Part shown: positions 18,651 through 27,594 of the stretch, piece after piece
Layout of the letters: the number at the start of each line of letters is the position of its first letter
How positions within the stretch are numbered: the stretch's first letter is position 1
NCBI GenBank assembly: GCA_002887195.1
Contig: PJAB01000331.1
Span: 1 to 29,552, forward strand
Direction of reading: 5' to 3'
Source: Chrysochromulina parva
Taxonomy: Eukaryota; Haptophyta; Prymnesiales; Chrysochromulinaceae
DNA: 29,552 nucleotides
Notes under the pieces: generated by a model
The model's database searches: none
The model's input: the letters and a program-made list of their open reading frames with translations, nothing else
What the model was told of the DNA's origin: nothing
Program-made: the position numbers and the translations under genes

Positions 18651-19856
18651 TCATTTCGAGGCACGCCCCGCCGTGAAACCCGCCGCAAATCCCGCGGCAT
18701 AGCCGTCTGCGTACCCATTCGGATCGGCCTGCTTTGCATGCTCCTGGCTGCTAGTGAGCTTGGCGAGCACGCGCTCGATCGCCTCGAGACGGGAGATCAG
18801 GCTGGCCTTCTCCACAGCCTCTATCCTTGAGAGCACGTCGCCCAAGCTGGCTGCGCTGCTCGCGCTCGCAGCTGGCACAGAAGCGGCACCCTCTGACGGC
18901 ATGGCAGTCGTGGCCGTCGGCGTGGCGTATGGCCCTGACGACGACACGGTGGAAGGAGCAGCAGTAGCTCTGCCACTTGCAATAGCTCTGCCACTTGCAA
19001 GTTCTGCCTCGAGCCGCATGATTCGGTCATATCGGTACTTGAAGAGCGTCTGGCGTGCGGCGTCAGCAGCACTCTGCTCCTCCTTCGTCGGCGGCGCCTT
19101 CCACTCGAGGCGCAGTCGCAACGTCTCGAGTTCACTCAGGCCGCTGAGAGCACGCTCCGCCGTAGCCGAGGCGGGCGTGGCTATCGCTTGCTTCTGCGCA
19201 AGCTTCCAAAAAGGAAGCGCCTCTGCATCGTCGGCGGCAGCCGGGACGGCAAGCGGGCTCGATGGCGGCGGAATCGACGGCGGCGACGGTGGCCAAGGCT
19301 GTGGCCGCGGCGGAGTGACTGCTGCGATCGGCGGCGCTACTCCAACCTCACTCCTAGCCATAGAGCCTACCATCCTCTTCAAATTGAGGTTGGTCCGCTC
19401 GTCTCCTAAGCTGAGGGCGGTCGCAACACTGGCCCCGTTCGCGACAAGCATCTCAACAATGTTCTCGTGGCCGTTGAGGGCTGCAACGTACAACGAGGTC
19501 CAGCCCATGGTCGTCGCAGCGTCGACATTTGCCTTGGACTGAAGGAGCAAAGAGACAGCTGCGAGCTGGCCTTGACGAGCTGCCCATACGAGTGCCGTTG
19601 CGCCGTCCATTGCGGGTATTTTGGTGCAGCTCACTGCCAGGTTGACGTCTGTGCCATCCCTTCCAAGCGCCTCTGTCAGCTCGTCAATCTTGCCTTTGCG
19701 AGCGGCGACGACAAGATGGTTGGTCTCATAGGTGCCTTGCTCGCTGCACCGAAACCTCGCGACATTAGAGCGCTGCAGCTGCAACGCTGGCACGAGGCTT
19801 CGGGACGTCGCGATCATCGACGGCGCGGCTACGTACACGATAATGTTGATCATCAT
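18651..19856 (-). CDS. Ankyrin-repeat protein with C-terminal coiled coil and Gly/Ala tail
   Basis: The protein has 401 residues. After a hydrophobic or amphipathic N terminus, three ankyrin repeats are visible at about 45-77, 83-115 and 116-149. The clearest is the second (DGATALVWAARQGQLAAVSLLL), with the TALxxAA and helix-turn-helix pattern. Residues 160-330 are Pro/Ser/Ala-rich linker. A short coiled coil at about 338-373 (LSRIEAVEKASLISRLEAIERVL) is followed by a tail of alternating Gly and aromatic residues (GYADGYAAGFAAGF) that resembles the GxxxG-rich stretches of Yae1-like or membrane-associated helices. The likely role is protein binding; the partner is unknown. The start is one of two adjacent ATGs. 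It is divergent from the exostosin gene. Confidence 0.87.
   Translation of the reverse strand: MMINIIVYVAAPSMIATSRSLVPALQLQRSNVARFRCSEQGTYETNHLVVAARKGKIDELTEALGRDGTDVNLAVSCTKIPAMDGATALVWAARQGQLAAVSLLLQSKANVDAATTMGWTSLYVAALNGHENIVEMLVANGASVATALSLGDERTNLNLKRMVGSMARSEVGVAPPIAAVTPPRPQPWPPSPPSIPPPSSPLAVPAAADDAEALPFWKLAQKQAIATPASATAERALSGLSELETLRLRLEWKAPPTKEEQSAADAARQTLFKYRYDRIMRLEAELASGRAIASGRATAAPSTVSSSGPYATPTATTAMPSEGAASVPAASASSAASLGDVLSRIEAVEKASLISRLEAIERVLAKLTSSQEHAKQADPNGYADGYAAGFAAGFTAGRASK
18965..19000. repeat. 18-bp tandem duplication in ankyrin-protein linker
   Basis: TAGCTCTGCCACTTGCAA occurs twice head to tail (18965-18982 and 18983-19000), encoding a doubled hexapeptide in the linker on the minus strand. 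Confidence 0.9.
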
Positions 19857-20060
19857 TATCCCCTGTGCAAAGTCCGCAAGGTTCTTGACATCATGAGAGA
19901 CTCGGCGGGACCCCGTTCGACCCTAGTGTCTCGCAGAGCTTTCCACAGAGAATTCATCCGACTTCGTCATCGAACTTCAGTCTTTCCCCGCGGCGCTTGA
20001 GGTTCCTCCTCTTCCGCACGTTCGCCTTAGTCTGCAGTCCCCGGACTGTTGGGAGTGAAC

Positions 20061-21338
20061 ATGCGGCGGCACGCCTCGGAGCTCGTGCCGCACCCGCGCA
20101 TCTTTATCTACAACAACAGCCTGCTAACTCGCTTCTTGGCCACACAGAGCCAGGAAGCTCTGCGAGAGTGGGCCTTTGGCCGACGATTGCGAGACGGCAA
20201 ATGGGGCACAGACACGTGGGCAACTGCGAACATCCTTATCTTCAAGCTGCAGCTGCATCCCGAGTGGATCACGCAGGATGCAAGCCTTGCAGACCTGTTC
20301 GTGATGCCGCTTGTGCCAAGGCGCCCCACCTACGGTGCAGCGGTCGGATTCGCTGCTGATTTCAAGGTCGAGGTCAGCGAGTCGTGTCGACATCTCTTCC
20401 ATGACCCTCTCGATCAGACCTATGCACACCTCACCGAGGACACGGCACGCAGCCACCTGTTCGCCGCCGTCGACTACACGCCCATTCTCGCCTTTTGTGC
20501 CATGAGCGGCACCTTTGGCGCTCGGCCCAGGTCTCATCGGCTGCTGCAGCGCATGCGGTGGCTTGTACATGAAGAGTTTGAGCCGGCTGACCGTGCACCG
20601 CACCGCTACTACTCATTCTCGCCTGGTCTGCCGGGCACGCCGGGCGCCATGGCACTCAACGTGCCCTTCCCGTCGGGTGCTGCGCACGAGCGAGCCCAGC
20701 TGCCACGAGGTCCTCCGTCCGACCGCCCGTATCTCGTCTCTTACTCTGGCAGCTTGAGCGGATCGCCGGAGAATCGGCGGCTGAGGACGACCATCGCACG
20801 CCAGTGCCGTGCACACGAGGGGCTTGGGAGCGACGGCAGCGGCGGCGGCGGCAGCAGCAGGGGCAGCAGGAGCAGCAGTGGGGTTGCTCCTCGCGGCTGC
20901 CACATGCACCGCATCTCCCCCGGTCTCGCCCTCGACTCGGATGGAGCTGTCGATCTGCTCAACACCAAGCGACGCTCCGTCTTTTGCGCCGAGCCCGGCG
21001 GGCACAACCGCATCCGCAAGGGCGTCGTCGATGCCGTGCTATGCGGCTGCATCCCAGTTCTCTTCCTACGCCCGACGGAGGTTCGCCGGCTTTGGCCGCT
21101 GCATTGGTTTGGCTGGCGGAATGAGTCGACGGTCGTCGTGCGCCCCGAGGCTGTCTTGGAGGGTGGCATCGACGTCATCGCGATGCTAGCGAGCATCCCA
21201 ACTGAGCAGGTAGTGGCCATGCAGCAGAGCATCGCCAAGAACGCACACCGGCTTGCCTACCTCCATGAGCGTCAGTACGACGGCGACGACGCGATCGACG
21301 TGCTGCTCAAGGGCATGGCGTTTGGGTTGCCCGGGTAG
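20061..21338 (+). CDS. Exostosin-family glycosyltransferase (GT47-like), N terminus possibly incomplete
   Basis: The protein is 425 residues from the ATG at 20061. The N-terminal half has a short strand PRIFIYNNSL typical of the exostosin start, and ASLADLFVMPL (about 74-84) matching the 'AD-x-F-x-x-P' element. The C-terminal half has the donor-binding block: RRSVFCAEPGG (about 303-313), the RIRKGVVDAV helix and CGCIPVLF (328-335), as in GT47 enzymes that transfer sugars to glycans in the Golgi. A Gly/Ser-rich insert at about 254-275 (20820-20880) interrupts the two halves. A Golgi enzyme should carry a signal anchor, but none is present. The frame stays open upstream to a pyrimidine-rich CTGCAG at 20032-20037, so an upstream exon is possible, though only about 180 bp separate it from the ankyrin gene start. 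Substrate is unknown. Confidence 0.87.
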   Translation: MRRHASELVPHPRIFIYNNSLLTRFLATQSQEALREWAFGRRLRDGKWGTDTWATANILIFKLQLHPEWITQDASLADLFVMPLVPRRPTYGAAVGFAADFKVEVSESCRHLFHDPLDQTYAHLTEDTARSHLFAAVDYTPILAFCAMSGTFGARPRSHRLLQRMRWLVHEEFEPADRAPHRYYSFSPGLPGTPGAMALNVPFPSGAAHERAQLPRGPPSDRPYLVSYSGSLSGSPENRRLRTTIARQCRAHEGLGSDGSGGGGSSRGSRSSSGVAPRGCHMHRISPGLALDSDGAVDLLNTKRRSVFCAEPGGHNRIRKGVVDAVLCGCIPVLFLRPTEVRRLWPLHWFGWRNESTVVVRPEAVLEGGIDVIAMLASIPTEQVVAMQQSIAKNAHRLAYLHERQYDGDDAIDVLLKGMAFGLPG

Positions 21339-22202
21339 GAAGGCCAACCGTCAGAGTATTCACTGTCGTGTGTGTTGGAGGCGCAAGCAACTTGCATGCG
21401 TAAAGGCTCAACGCGGCGCGCCGGCCGCGTAACGGCCGCGCTCGCTCGTATGTGAGATCGGTGCGTGGCCCGGGCACGGGGGGGTACGTTCCAACGCCCG
21501 GGTATCACTGTGATCGACGCACCTGGGGACGAGCTCCGCGGCCGTGATACCCAGGGTGCGCCGCTCCATCCCGGGCCTGCCCCTGTGATACCCCCGGAAG
21601 TGTTCCGGCATTCCGCGCCCGCGCCCCGGCCCCCTCGAGCAGCGAGCTCCGCGCGGTGGGTCTGACCGGGGGGTGTGTGAAACGAATAATGAAACGAAGT
21701 GAAACGGCGACCCGCGCGGGCGGCCGAACCACCGAGGTTCACCGACGCCCTCTCGGCGCGCGCCTGCGCGGGGCCGGCGACCACCGAGTTTCACCGAGTC
21801 GGAGCGGCGCGGGATGTTCGCGCGTCGCGTAAGCGTCGCACAAATTCAATGCTAATCTCGAGCGGGTGGCGGCGGCGACCGTGGATGCACATTGTCTCGC
21901 AGAGCCAGAGGCCAGAGCTCCGCGCGCGCTCGCGTCCGCGGTGTCGCACTTCTGCCACCGCTGCCTAACATACATGGCACATTGACATGGCATTCCCACT
22001 CGGTGATCACCGTCCGTGATAACCACAACCTGGGCCTCACCTGGGCCGATGATACCGCCGGGTGGTGCGGCACTCCCCGGGACACCTTCGAGCATTTATT
22101 TGAGACTGAGTCTTGATGAAACTGACTGATTCACTGACCCGGTTCACAGAAGACAATTCCACGAGGTTTCTTCGTCGGCTTTTGTGTGTGAGCTCTTTTA
22201 GG
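21339..22202. other. GC-rich spacer with GTGATACCC repeats
   Basis: No supported gene was found in 864 bp. GGGTATCAC at 21500-21508 is the exact reverse complement of GTGATACCC at 21544-21552 and 21585-21593. Related GTGATAA/GATGATACC sequences recur near 22010-22055. The open frames have the Arg/Pro/Ala composition of GC-rich non-coding DNA. The last 100 bp form the leader of the oxidoreductase gene. Confidence 0.55.
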
Positions 22203-24091
22203 ATGGCGACCCTTGCCGCCGTGTGGTGCTCTGGCGCGCTGACTCTTGTTCCACGTCCGACGTTCCGATGCCCCACGCCTCGGTGCACCGCCGCCGCAAC
22301 TGCAGCGGAAGAAGTTGATTATGTGGTCATCGGCTCTGGCCTCGCTGGCCTGTCTTGCGCGGGCTTGCTTGCGTCTCGCGGCTATCAAGTGGCCGTCCTT
22401 GAACAGCACTACGAGGTCGGAGGATGCGCTCACGAGTTTAACGTCAACCTCAACGGCCGCACCGTGCCATCGGAGGTGCTCGCACGCAATCCAGAGCCAG
22501 TCTTCAAATTTGAGGCGGGTCCATCACTCTATTCAGGCCTGAGTCCGGTGCGCTCAGCAAATCCGCTCAAGCATGTCTTCCAGATGATTGGAGAGGAGCC
22601 CGAATGGATCACCTACGACACATGGGGGGCGCATCTGCCCGAGGTGCCCGACGGATACGAGCTCTCCATCGGCGCGGAGAACTTCATGGAGATCCTGCGG
22701 CGGTATGGTGGGCCGACGGCACGGGAGGACTGGGACAAGCTGGCGGAAAAGCTGCGACCGTTGAGCTCGGGGGTGATGGCGCTGCCGTCGACCGCAGTGC
22801 GCGGCGACTTCGGCGTCCTCGCAACTCTCGGGCTGCGCTACCCGAAAGCCTTCCTTGACGTCATCTCCAAGGCGAAGCAAATCATCGCGCCGTTCGATCT
22901 CGATGCGTACGGCGTGCGCGACCCCTTCTTGCGGAATTACCTCGACCTGATCGCCTTCCTACTGCAGGGGCTGCCATCAAACGGCACGCTCACAGCGGTG
23001 ATGGCGTACATGGTCGAGGACTTTTACCGGCCCGACGCTATCATGGATTTCCCAAAAGGCGGTTCGGGTGCCATAGCGGCGGCGCTCGAGCGAGGGGTCA
23101 CCAAGCGCCCGGGCTGCAGCGTGCGCACGCGGACCTCCGTCGAGGAAGTGCTGGTGGAGGAGGGGCGCGCGGCCGGCGTGCGGCTCAAGGGCGGCACCAC
23201 GCTCAGGGCACGCCGCGCGGTGATCTCAAATGCTGACCTGCATAACACCTTTGGGCTGGTACCGGTCGGCGTACACGCGGGATTTGATGAGGAACGCAAC
23301 CGGTACCTTGCGCCGGCGGCGCCCGTCTACTATGACGACGTGGGGCCCAAGGGGGGCTCGGGGTTGCCTCTGTGCAAGTCCTTCATGCACTTGCACGTGG
23401 GGGTTAAGGCGGACGTGATGCCAAAAGACCTGCCGCCGCAGTGGACGGTTGTCAACTCATGGGACGTGCCGATTGACGCGCCGGGCAACGTCATCGTTGT
23501 CTCAGTGCCTTCGCTTCTCGACCCCTCCCTTGCGCCAGAGGGCCATCACACCATCCATGCGTACTGTGCCGGCAGCGAGCCCTTCCATGTATGGGAGCGC
23601 TTCGAGGGCAAACCCAACTACCGCAACGACCCCGAGTACCTGGCTCTTAAGGAGCTGCGAGCTGCGCCGATCTGGGAGGCCATTAAGCGTCGGGTACCGA
23701 ACATTGATGCCGGCCTAGTAGTGTCGCAGGTGGGTACGCCTCTTACACACGCACGCTTCCTCAAGCGGCACCGCGGCAACGTATGCCGCTCGAGCCTCGA
23801 ACCCGAGCGTCTCCCGAGCGTCTCCCTCATGAGACTACCAACGCCCTGCACGACTGACGTCTCCGTGCCCGTATCCTACCCGAATCGCAACAGTATGGAT
23901 TGGCCCTCGCTGCGGGCGGCGCGTTCGAGTTCCCCAAGGTGACCACCCCACTGCCTGGGTTCTATCGTTGTGGCGACTCGACGACTGCGGGCATCGGTGT
24001 CCCCGCTGTGGCAAGCTCGGGTGCGCAGTGCGCCAACGCGTTGCTTTCGGTCTTCGAGCAGCTCGAGATGAATAAGCTCATTCAGATCTGA
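22203..24091 (+). CDS. CRTISO-like plastid FAD-dependent oxidoreductase, two exons
   Basis: Exon 1 is 22203-23780 and exon 2 is 23894-24091, giving 591 residues. Residues 1-35 form a hydrophobic, Arg/Ser/Thr-containing presequence. The dinucleotide fold follows: VVIGSGLAGLSCAGLL (41-56) and the acidic end of strand 2 at VLEQH, then GGCAHEF. The middle shows FEAGPSLYSGLS, YDTWG and SFMHLHVG. The C terminus has GTPLTHARFLKRHRG, YRCGDST (549-555) and GIGVPAVASSG, the FAD-closing motif of the phytoene-desaturase/CRTISO/RetSat superfamily. The overall pattern matches the plant plastid CRTISO-like proteins of the At1g57770 type, rather than true CRTISO or RetSat. An isomerase or desaturase/saturase reaction on an isoprenoid is inferred from family only. 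An upstream in-frame ATG at 22116 would add 29 residues; I chose 22203 because it begins the presequence. Confidence 0.94.
23781..23893 (+). other. Intron in CRTISO-like gene (113 bp, GT-AG, phase 0)
   Basis: The donor is GTATGC after ...RHRGN and the acceptor is CGCAACAG before YGLALAAGG. The family has RGTYGPA-like sequence at this point, so splicing restores it. Without splicing, the frame loses the conserved FAD-closing C terminus, which sits in another frame after 23893. Confidence 0.95.
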
Positions 24092-24770
24092 AGGAGCATG
24101 CACCGAAGAGACTTCCGTCGCGTGGCCGGGCTACTCGTCGGCCAAATTCATGGCGTTGAGCGTCTGTCGCTTTGTCAGTCGCTTGGCACCAGCCCGCCGC
24201 CGCTGCCGCTCGGCGGGTTGAGCAAATTACGACAAGGCACACGGTATCGTAAGTTCGTAACCGGATCCGATGCATCCAATCGGATCGGATCCGGAAAATT
24301 AAAATGGGTTGACAATTAAAACGGGTCCGCGGTATTGGTATTGCTGCTGCACGCTGCACGCCTCGCGCTACCGCTCCAGGAGCCGCAGTTGCTACGCGGA
24401 GCCGTAGCGGACGCCGACGATAACGAAAAATTAACCACCTTAGACGTTTCCACCCAAGACCATGACGGATCCCGGCCGGAAACGGTAAAGCCTCAAACGG
24501 GTCGGGGTCCGCGGGCGGCACACACGACGCCTCCGCGGCGCGGCGGTCCGGCCGTGGGGGGTCGCGGGTCTGCGGCGCGGGCGCGCGCGCAGGGGAGCGG
24601 GGTGCGCGCCGACGCCCGTCCTCGGCGCGCGCGCGGCCGCCCCGAGTCAGGCCCGAGCACGGTTCGATGACCGCGCGGTCGGGTCCACAAATGGGCGTGT
24701 TTTGCAGATTTTCCTTGAGTAGTTGCCGGTGCGACGAAGTCGTGCACAAACCTGTGTGAGATAACTTCCG
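24092..24770. other. Spacer with BamHI-like inverted repeat and GC-rich tract
   Basis: No gene is supported in 679 bp between converging genes. CCGGATCCGAT at 24261-24271 and its reverse complement at 24284-24294 form an 11-bp stem with a 12-base loop. The tract 24500-24670 is extremely GC-rich (CGCG runs). TGACCGCGCGGTCG near 24667 also occurs near 4339 in the other very GC-rich spacer. Confidence 0.55.
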
Positions 24771-25712
24771 TCATAAATGCCGCCCAAATCTGCGGCGGTT
24801 GCGCGCGCGCGCGCCGCCAGGGCCAGCGCGCGGTGTGCTGGATTCCACGCTTGCTGACTCAATGGCCTCTCCAGCGCTGTCTGGGGAATGGCGTGCCCCT
24901 CTCCGCACTTTGCGATAGTACGCTGCATTGCGTGCCTCTCGGCTGAGTAGATTCACTTGGCTTATGAGCCCACGAAGTCGCGGTGATCCATCACTCGTGG
25001 TGGCCCACCCCGCCACCTCTCCGACGCACCACGTCTTTTCCACTTTGCTTCCTCGTACACGCGTGCCAATGCAGCTACGTTCTTCGATACTGCCTACTGC
25101 CACGTGCGCGCGCCAGAAGCGACGAACGTAGGGCCACTCCATGTTTGCGTCGTCGACAATGAAGACGGTGCCTGCGTGGGAGGCTGCAAGCGCATTCATG
25201 AAGTCGTGCTCCACATTCTTTCCATGATCGCCGTCGACAAGCCATAAGTCGCATGGAGGCGCAGTCAAATTGCGAACGTCTTCGGCATACTTGCTCACCG
25301 TCAGCCGTGACGGCCCTTGGTGAAAGGTCACACGGCCGGGGTAGCGCTCCTCGATGAAGCGCCGTGATGCATGTGAGTAGTTGAGGGTGAGGAGGTCAAA
25401 CTCGACCAATTTGGCATGCGTGTTCTCGAGCCACACGGCCGCAGAGTGGCCCGCGTTGAAGCCCACCTCGCATATGGTACCATTCCGCAACCCCGAGTAA
25501 CGATCAAGTTGGCTGCGAAGTGACTTGACCTGCAATGGCACCTGCGCCGTGTGCCCCATTTTGTCCCACCACAGCTTTGGGGTTAAACTCAGATGGCCTT
25601 CGGCGACCGAGGTGGCATTATCGAGCACCTGCCATAAATTGGGAGCATCGGAATGGTGCCAGCGCGTCGATGACGAGGCCGACGCGAGCGATGCAAGCTC
25701 GACGCTGTGCAT
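24771..25712 (-). CDS. Class I SAM-dependent methyltransferase, Methyltransf_24-like
   Basis: The protein is 313 residues from the first in-frame ATG (25712); the open frame upstream of it has only a GTG. The Rossmann methyltransferase fold is marked by motif I CEVGFNAGHSA (81-91), the acidic strand VEFDLL (103-108), DLWLVDGDHG (145-154) and VFIVDDAN (173-180). The VDGDH/DDAN pair is typical of Methyltransf_24 enzymes, which often methylate small molecules or sugars and can use a metal. The acceptor is not predictable. The last 40 residues are Arg/Ser-rich and probably disordered. The segment before motif I has a Trp-rich helix (KLWWDKM) of unknown role. The gene is divergent from the 49-residue-repeat protein, sharing a 265-bp promoter region. 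Confidence 0.87.
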   Translation of the reverse strand: MHSVELASLASASSSTRWHHSDAPNLWQVLDNATSVAEGHLSLTPKLWWDKMGHTAQVPLQVKSLRSQLDRYSGLRNGTICEVGFNAGHSAAVWLENTHAKLVEFDLLTLNYSHASRRFIEERYPGRVTFHQGPSRLTVSKYAEDVRNLTAPPCDLWLVDGDHGKNVEHDFMNALAASHAGTVFIVDDANMEWPYVRRFWRAHVAVGSIEERSCIGTRVRGSKVEKTWCVGEVAGWATTSDGSPRLRGLISQVNLLSREARNAAYYRKVRRGARHSPDSAGEAIESASVESSTPRAGPGGARARNRRRFGRHL

Positions 25713-25977
25713 CACGTTTTCTCGCGAAATTCGCGATCGCGAACGCGCGTTTGAGACTGTGTACCGGTAAAAAGACACCGGGAGACAGTGTACCGGTACC
25801 GTACTGAAATGTATTAACGTTTCCCGCCTTGTTGGAGGAATAGCCTATCCGATACAGTATGCTCGCGCAGCGCATGCCAAAATGTGCCTATGTATCATCC
25901 CAAAACGTCCACAAGGCCACCTCTCTCTCGACCCTCTTGTGCCCAGCCAACCCAGACTCCATCGAGGCGCGGTTGCC
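25713..25977. promoter_or_regulatory. Divergent promoter region with paired TACCGGTA
   Basis: Two TACCGGTA palindromes at 25762-25769 and 25791-25798 lie about 50-80 bp upstream of the methyltransferase start codon. CGCGAAATTCGCGATCGCGAACGCG-type self-complementary DNA is close by (about 25724-25746). An ATG at 25882 is in frame with the downstream gene and could extend it by 32 codons. Confidence 0.4.
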
Positions 25978-27003
25978 ATGCCGCCTACTGTGGCAGCACG
26001 TACGGACAGCGACATCACGGATGAGGCAGCAGGTGCTCGAAGGATACAGCTGGCGCAGGAGTCAAAGGCGCGCAAAGAGCAGGAGATTGCCGATCTGCGT
26101 GCCCGCAATGCTCAGCAAGCTGTACGCACTGCCAGTGCAGGTGCACGAACTGATGTCAACATCGAGGACGAGGCCGCTGGAATTGCACGAGTCGAATTAG
26201 CGGCAGCTTCAAAAGCGCGTCGCGCGGAGGAAGCGCGACAGATGGCCCAGCGGAACGCCGAGCTACGGGCTCGCAACAAAGGCACTGGCGTGAAGACGGA
26301 TGTCAATATTGATGATGAGGAGGCGGGTGCCGCACGTATCAAGATGGCGGCAGAGTCAAAAGCGCGGCGCACTCAGGATGCGCAGGAGCTTGCACGACAG
26401 AATGCCCAGATGCGACTGCGACTGCGATCGATGCGCACACGCACGGACACGCGCAGTGGCAAGGCAGACATCAGCCAGCAGGTTGAGATTTCCGAGGAGG
26501 AACGTGCGCGCCGCGCTCAGGCCGAGGAGGAGGCGGCTGAGTTGCTACAAGTGCGCACGATGCTGGCCAAAGAGACGCCTCAAGAACGCTTGAAGCGCCT
26601 TGGCAAGATCGGCTCGAGCGACGGTTGGAACTCATCCGTGTACAAACCTGTACCACACAGCCTGCGTGGGCTCAAGCCCATCTACTCGGCCGAGCCATGG
26701 TGCCGCGATCATCTCGAAAAGTGGTGCAGCTCGGGGATGTCGCCATCGCAGCTTTACTCAACAGCGACCTTTATGAAGCTCGACGATGGCCAGAGGGACA
26801 CTGTCGCCCAACAGTATCGCCGAAAAAAGAACGAGGAGAACTACGCAATCATGAAGGCCACTCACGCAAGTCCGTGGGACCCGACGCCATGGGTGTATGT
26901 GCCGCCGGGGCTTCGGGGGCTGCGGCCCGTCACAAACGAGCCATGGGCGCGGGACGCTGACGTCAACGAGGGTCTGGGGATGATGCAAGATCTGGATGCA
27001 TAA
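25978..27003 (+). CDS. Unrecognised protein with exact 49-residue tandem repeats and two LRGL...EPW-x-RD motifs
   Basis: I do not recognise the family. From the ATG at 25978 it has 341 residues. Four tandem units begin at residues 7, 56, 105 and 154, an exact 49-residue period. Each of the first three reads TD-x-[DN]-I-x-DE-x-AG-x-x-R-[IV], then A-x-x-SKAR[KR], then a Gln/Asn/Arg/Ala-rich helix; the fourth is degenerate. The units are highly charged and predicted helical, like a spectrin- or filament-type array. The C-terminal third has LRGLKPIYSAEPWCRD (229-244) and LRGLRPVTNEPWARD (312-326), two copies of one motif separated by a helical, Trp/Tyr-containing region. No signal peptide or transmembrane segment is present. 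A structural, possibly cytoskeletal or flagellar, role is a guess. The ATG at 25882 is an alternative start. Confidence 0.82.
   Translation: MPPTVAARTDSDITDEAAGARRIQLAQESKARKEQEIADLRARNAQQAVRTASAGARTDVNIEDEAAGIARVELAAASKARRAEEARQMAQRNAELRARNKGTGVKTDVNIDDEEAGAARIKMAAESKARRTQDAQELARQNAQMRLRLRSMRTRTDTRSGKADISQQVEISEEERARRAQAEEEAAELLQVRTMLAKETPQERLKRLGKIGSSDGWNSSVYKPVPHSLRGLKPIYSAEPWCRDHLEKWCSSGMSPSQLYSTATFMKLDDGQRDTVAQQYRRKKNEENYAIMKATHASPWDPTPWVYVPPGLRGLRPVTNEPWARDADVNEGLGMMQDLDA
25996..26580 (+). repeat. 147-bp-period tandem coding repeat
   Basis: Units start at 25996, 26143, 26290 and 26437. The nucleotides have diverged at many third positions while the protein motif persists. This indicates an old internal duplication kept by selection on the protein. 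Confidence 0.85.
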
Positions 27004-27022
27004 AGCCGCACACGGCACGACC

Positions 27023-27044
27023 GCGCCGCAAGATCTTGCGGCGC
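27023..27044. repeat. 22-bp perfect palindrome (core copy 1)
   Basis: This is a perfect self-complementary sequence centred on AAGATCTT. Its 20-bp core CGCCGCAAGATCTTGCGGCG is related to the centre of the adjacent 58-bp palindrome, of which it repeats GCCGCAAGATCTTGCGGC exactly. Confidence 0.95.
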
Positions 27045-27098
27045 ACACACGTGGCGGCTCGCCGCAAGATCTTGCGGCGAGCCGCCACGTGTGTGCGC
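27041..27098. repeat. Perfect 58-bp palindrome (core copy 2)
   Basis: I checked every base: 27041-27069 is the exact reverse complement of 27070-27098 with no loop. The half-arm reads GCGCACACACGTGGCGGCTC then GCCGCAAGA. The arms carry a CACGTG (G-box/E-box) hexamer each. It begins 38 bp after the stop codon of the 49-residue-repeat gene, within its likely 3' UTR. Confidence 0.97.
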
Positions 27099-27594
27099 AC
27101 GGCGCGGTACGTTCCGTTCCCGTCCCGTTGGAGCGAGGCCCGAGGCGTCAGGCGTCGTTCGAGACCACGGGAAGCGAGATACATCGCATGACCCGTTGTA
27201 CGCGCTTACAGGATCAGCCTGCGCGTGAGGCGTGTCAGCCTCGAGCCTGTGCCACGTGGCTGCGAGGACCGCGCGCAATGCATCCCGTCCCTTACCCCCG
27301 TCCCGAGATCGGTCGTCGGGGTATGGTGTAACACTTGTGATGGGTAAACATGCTCTCGACGCGTTACCGTTTCGTAGAAAAAACATGGCCGTTGCGGCGC
27401 GCGTTCGATCCGATCGCGGCACGCGACAAGGCTCAAGGGTGGCAGACTCCGCGTCGCGGTTTACGCTTACCCGCTTACGGCTCGTTTTACGGTAGCCGTG
27501 CCGCGCACAATCTGCCTACGCGTAATCGTAGGAGGCCAACGGGCGTTTTCGACGACGACTGTTCAATTGCGGTCGTCGGCGGGTGGACTGGCGG

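Larger units (their letters stand above)
27004..27594. other. Spacer between converging genes, dominated by palindromes
   Basis: The first 100 bp hold the 58-bp palindrome and a second copy of its core, described separately. The remainder (about 27100-27594) shows no supported gene. Open frames there are shadow-like and partly antisense to the methyltransferase. Confidence 0.55.

Noticed and set aside
19467..20000. Plus-strand frame across the start of the ankyrin gene
   Set aside because: It overlaps the ankyrin coding region antisense and has no recognisable domain.
4337..24680. Shared TGACCGCGCGGTCG in the two most GC-rich spacers
   Set aside because: Similarity does not clearly extend beyond about 14 bases, and the sequence is self-complementary GC-rich DNA; not enough to call a dispersed repeat.
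25996..26580. 147-bp repeat period equal to the nucleosome core length
   Set aside because: The period is explained by 49 codons, and third positions have drifted, so selection is on the protein and not on DNA length.
27402..27416. GTTCGATCC resembling a tRNA T-loop
   Set aside because: No matching T stem, anticodon arm or acceptor stem could be built around it. I found no tRNA in the window.
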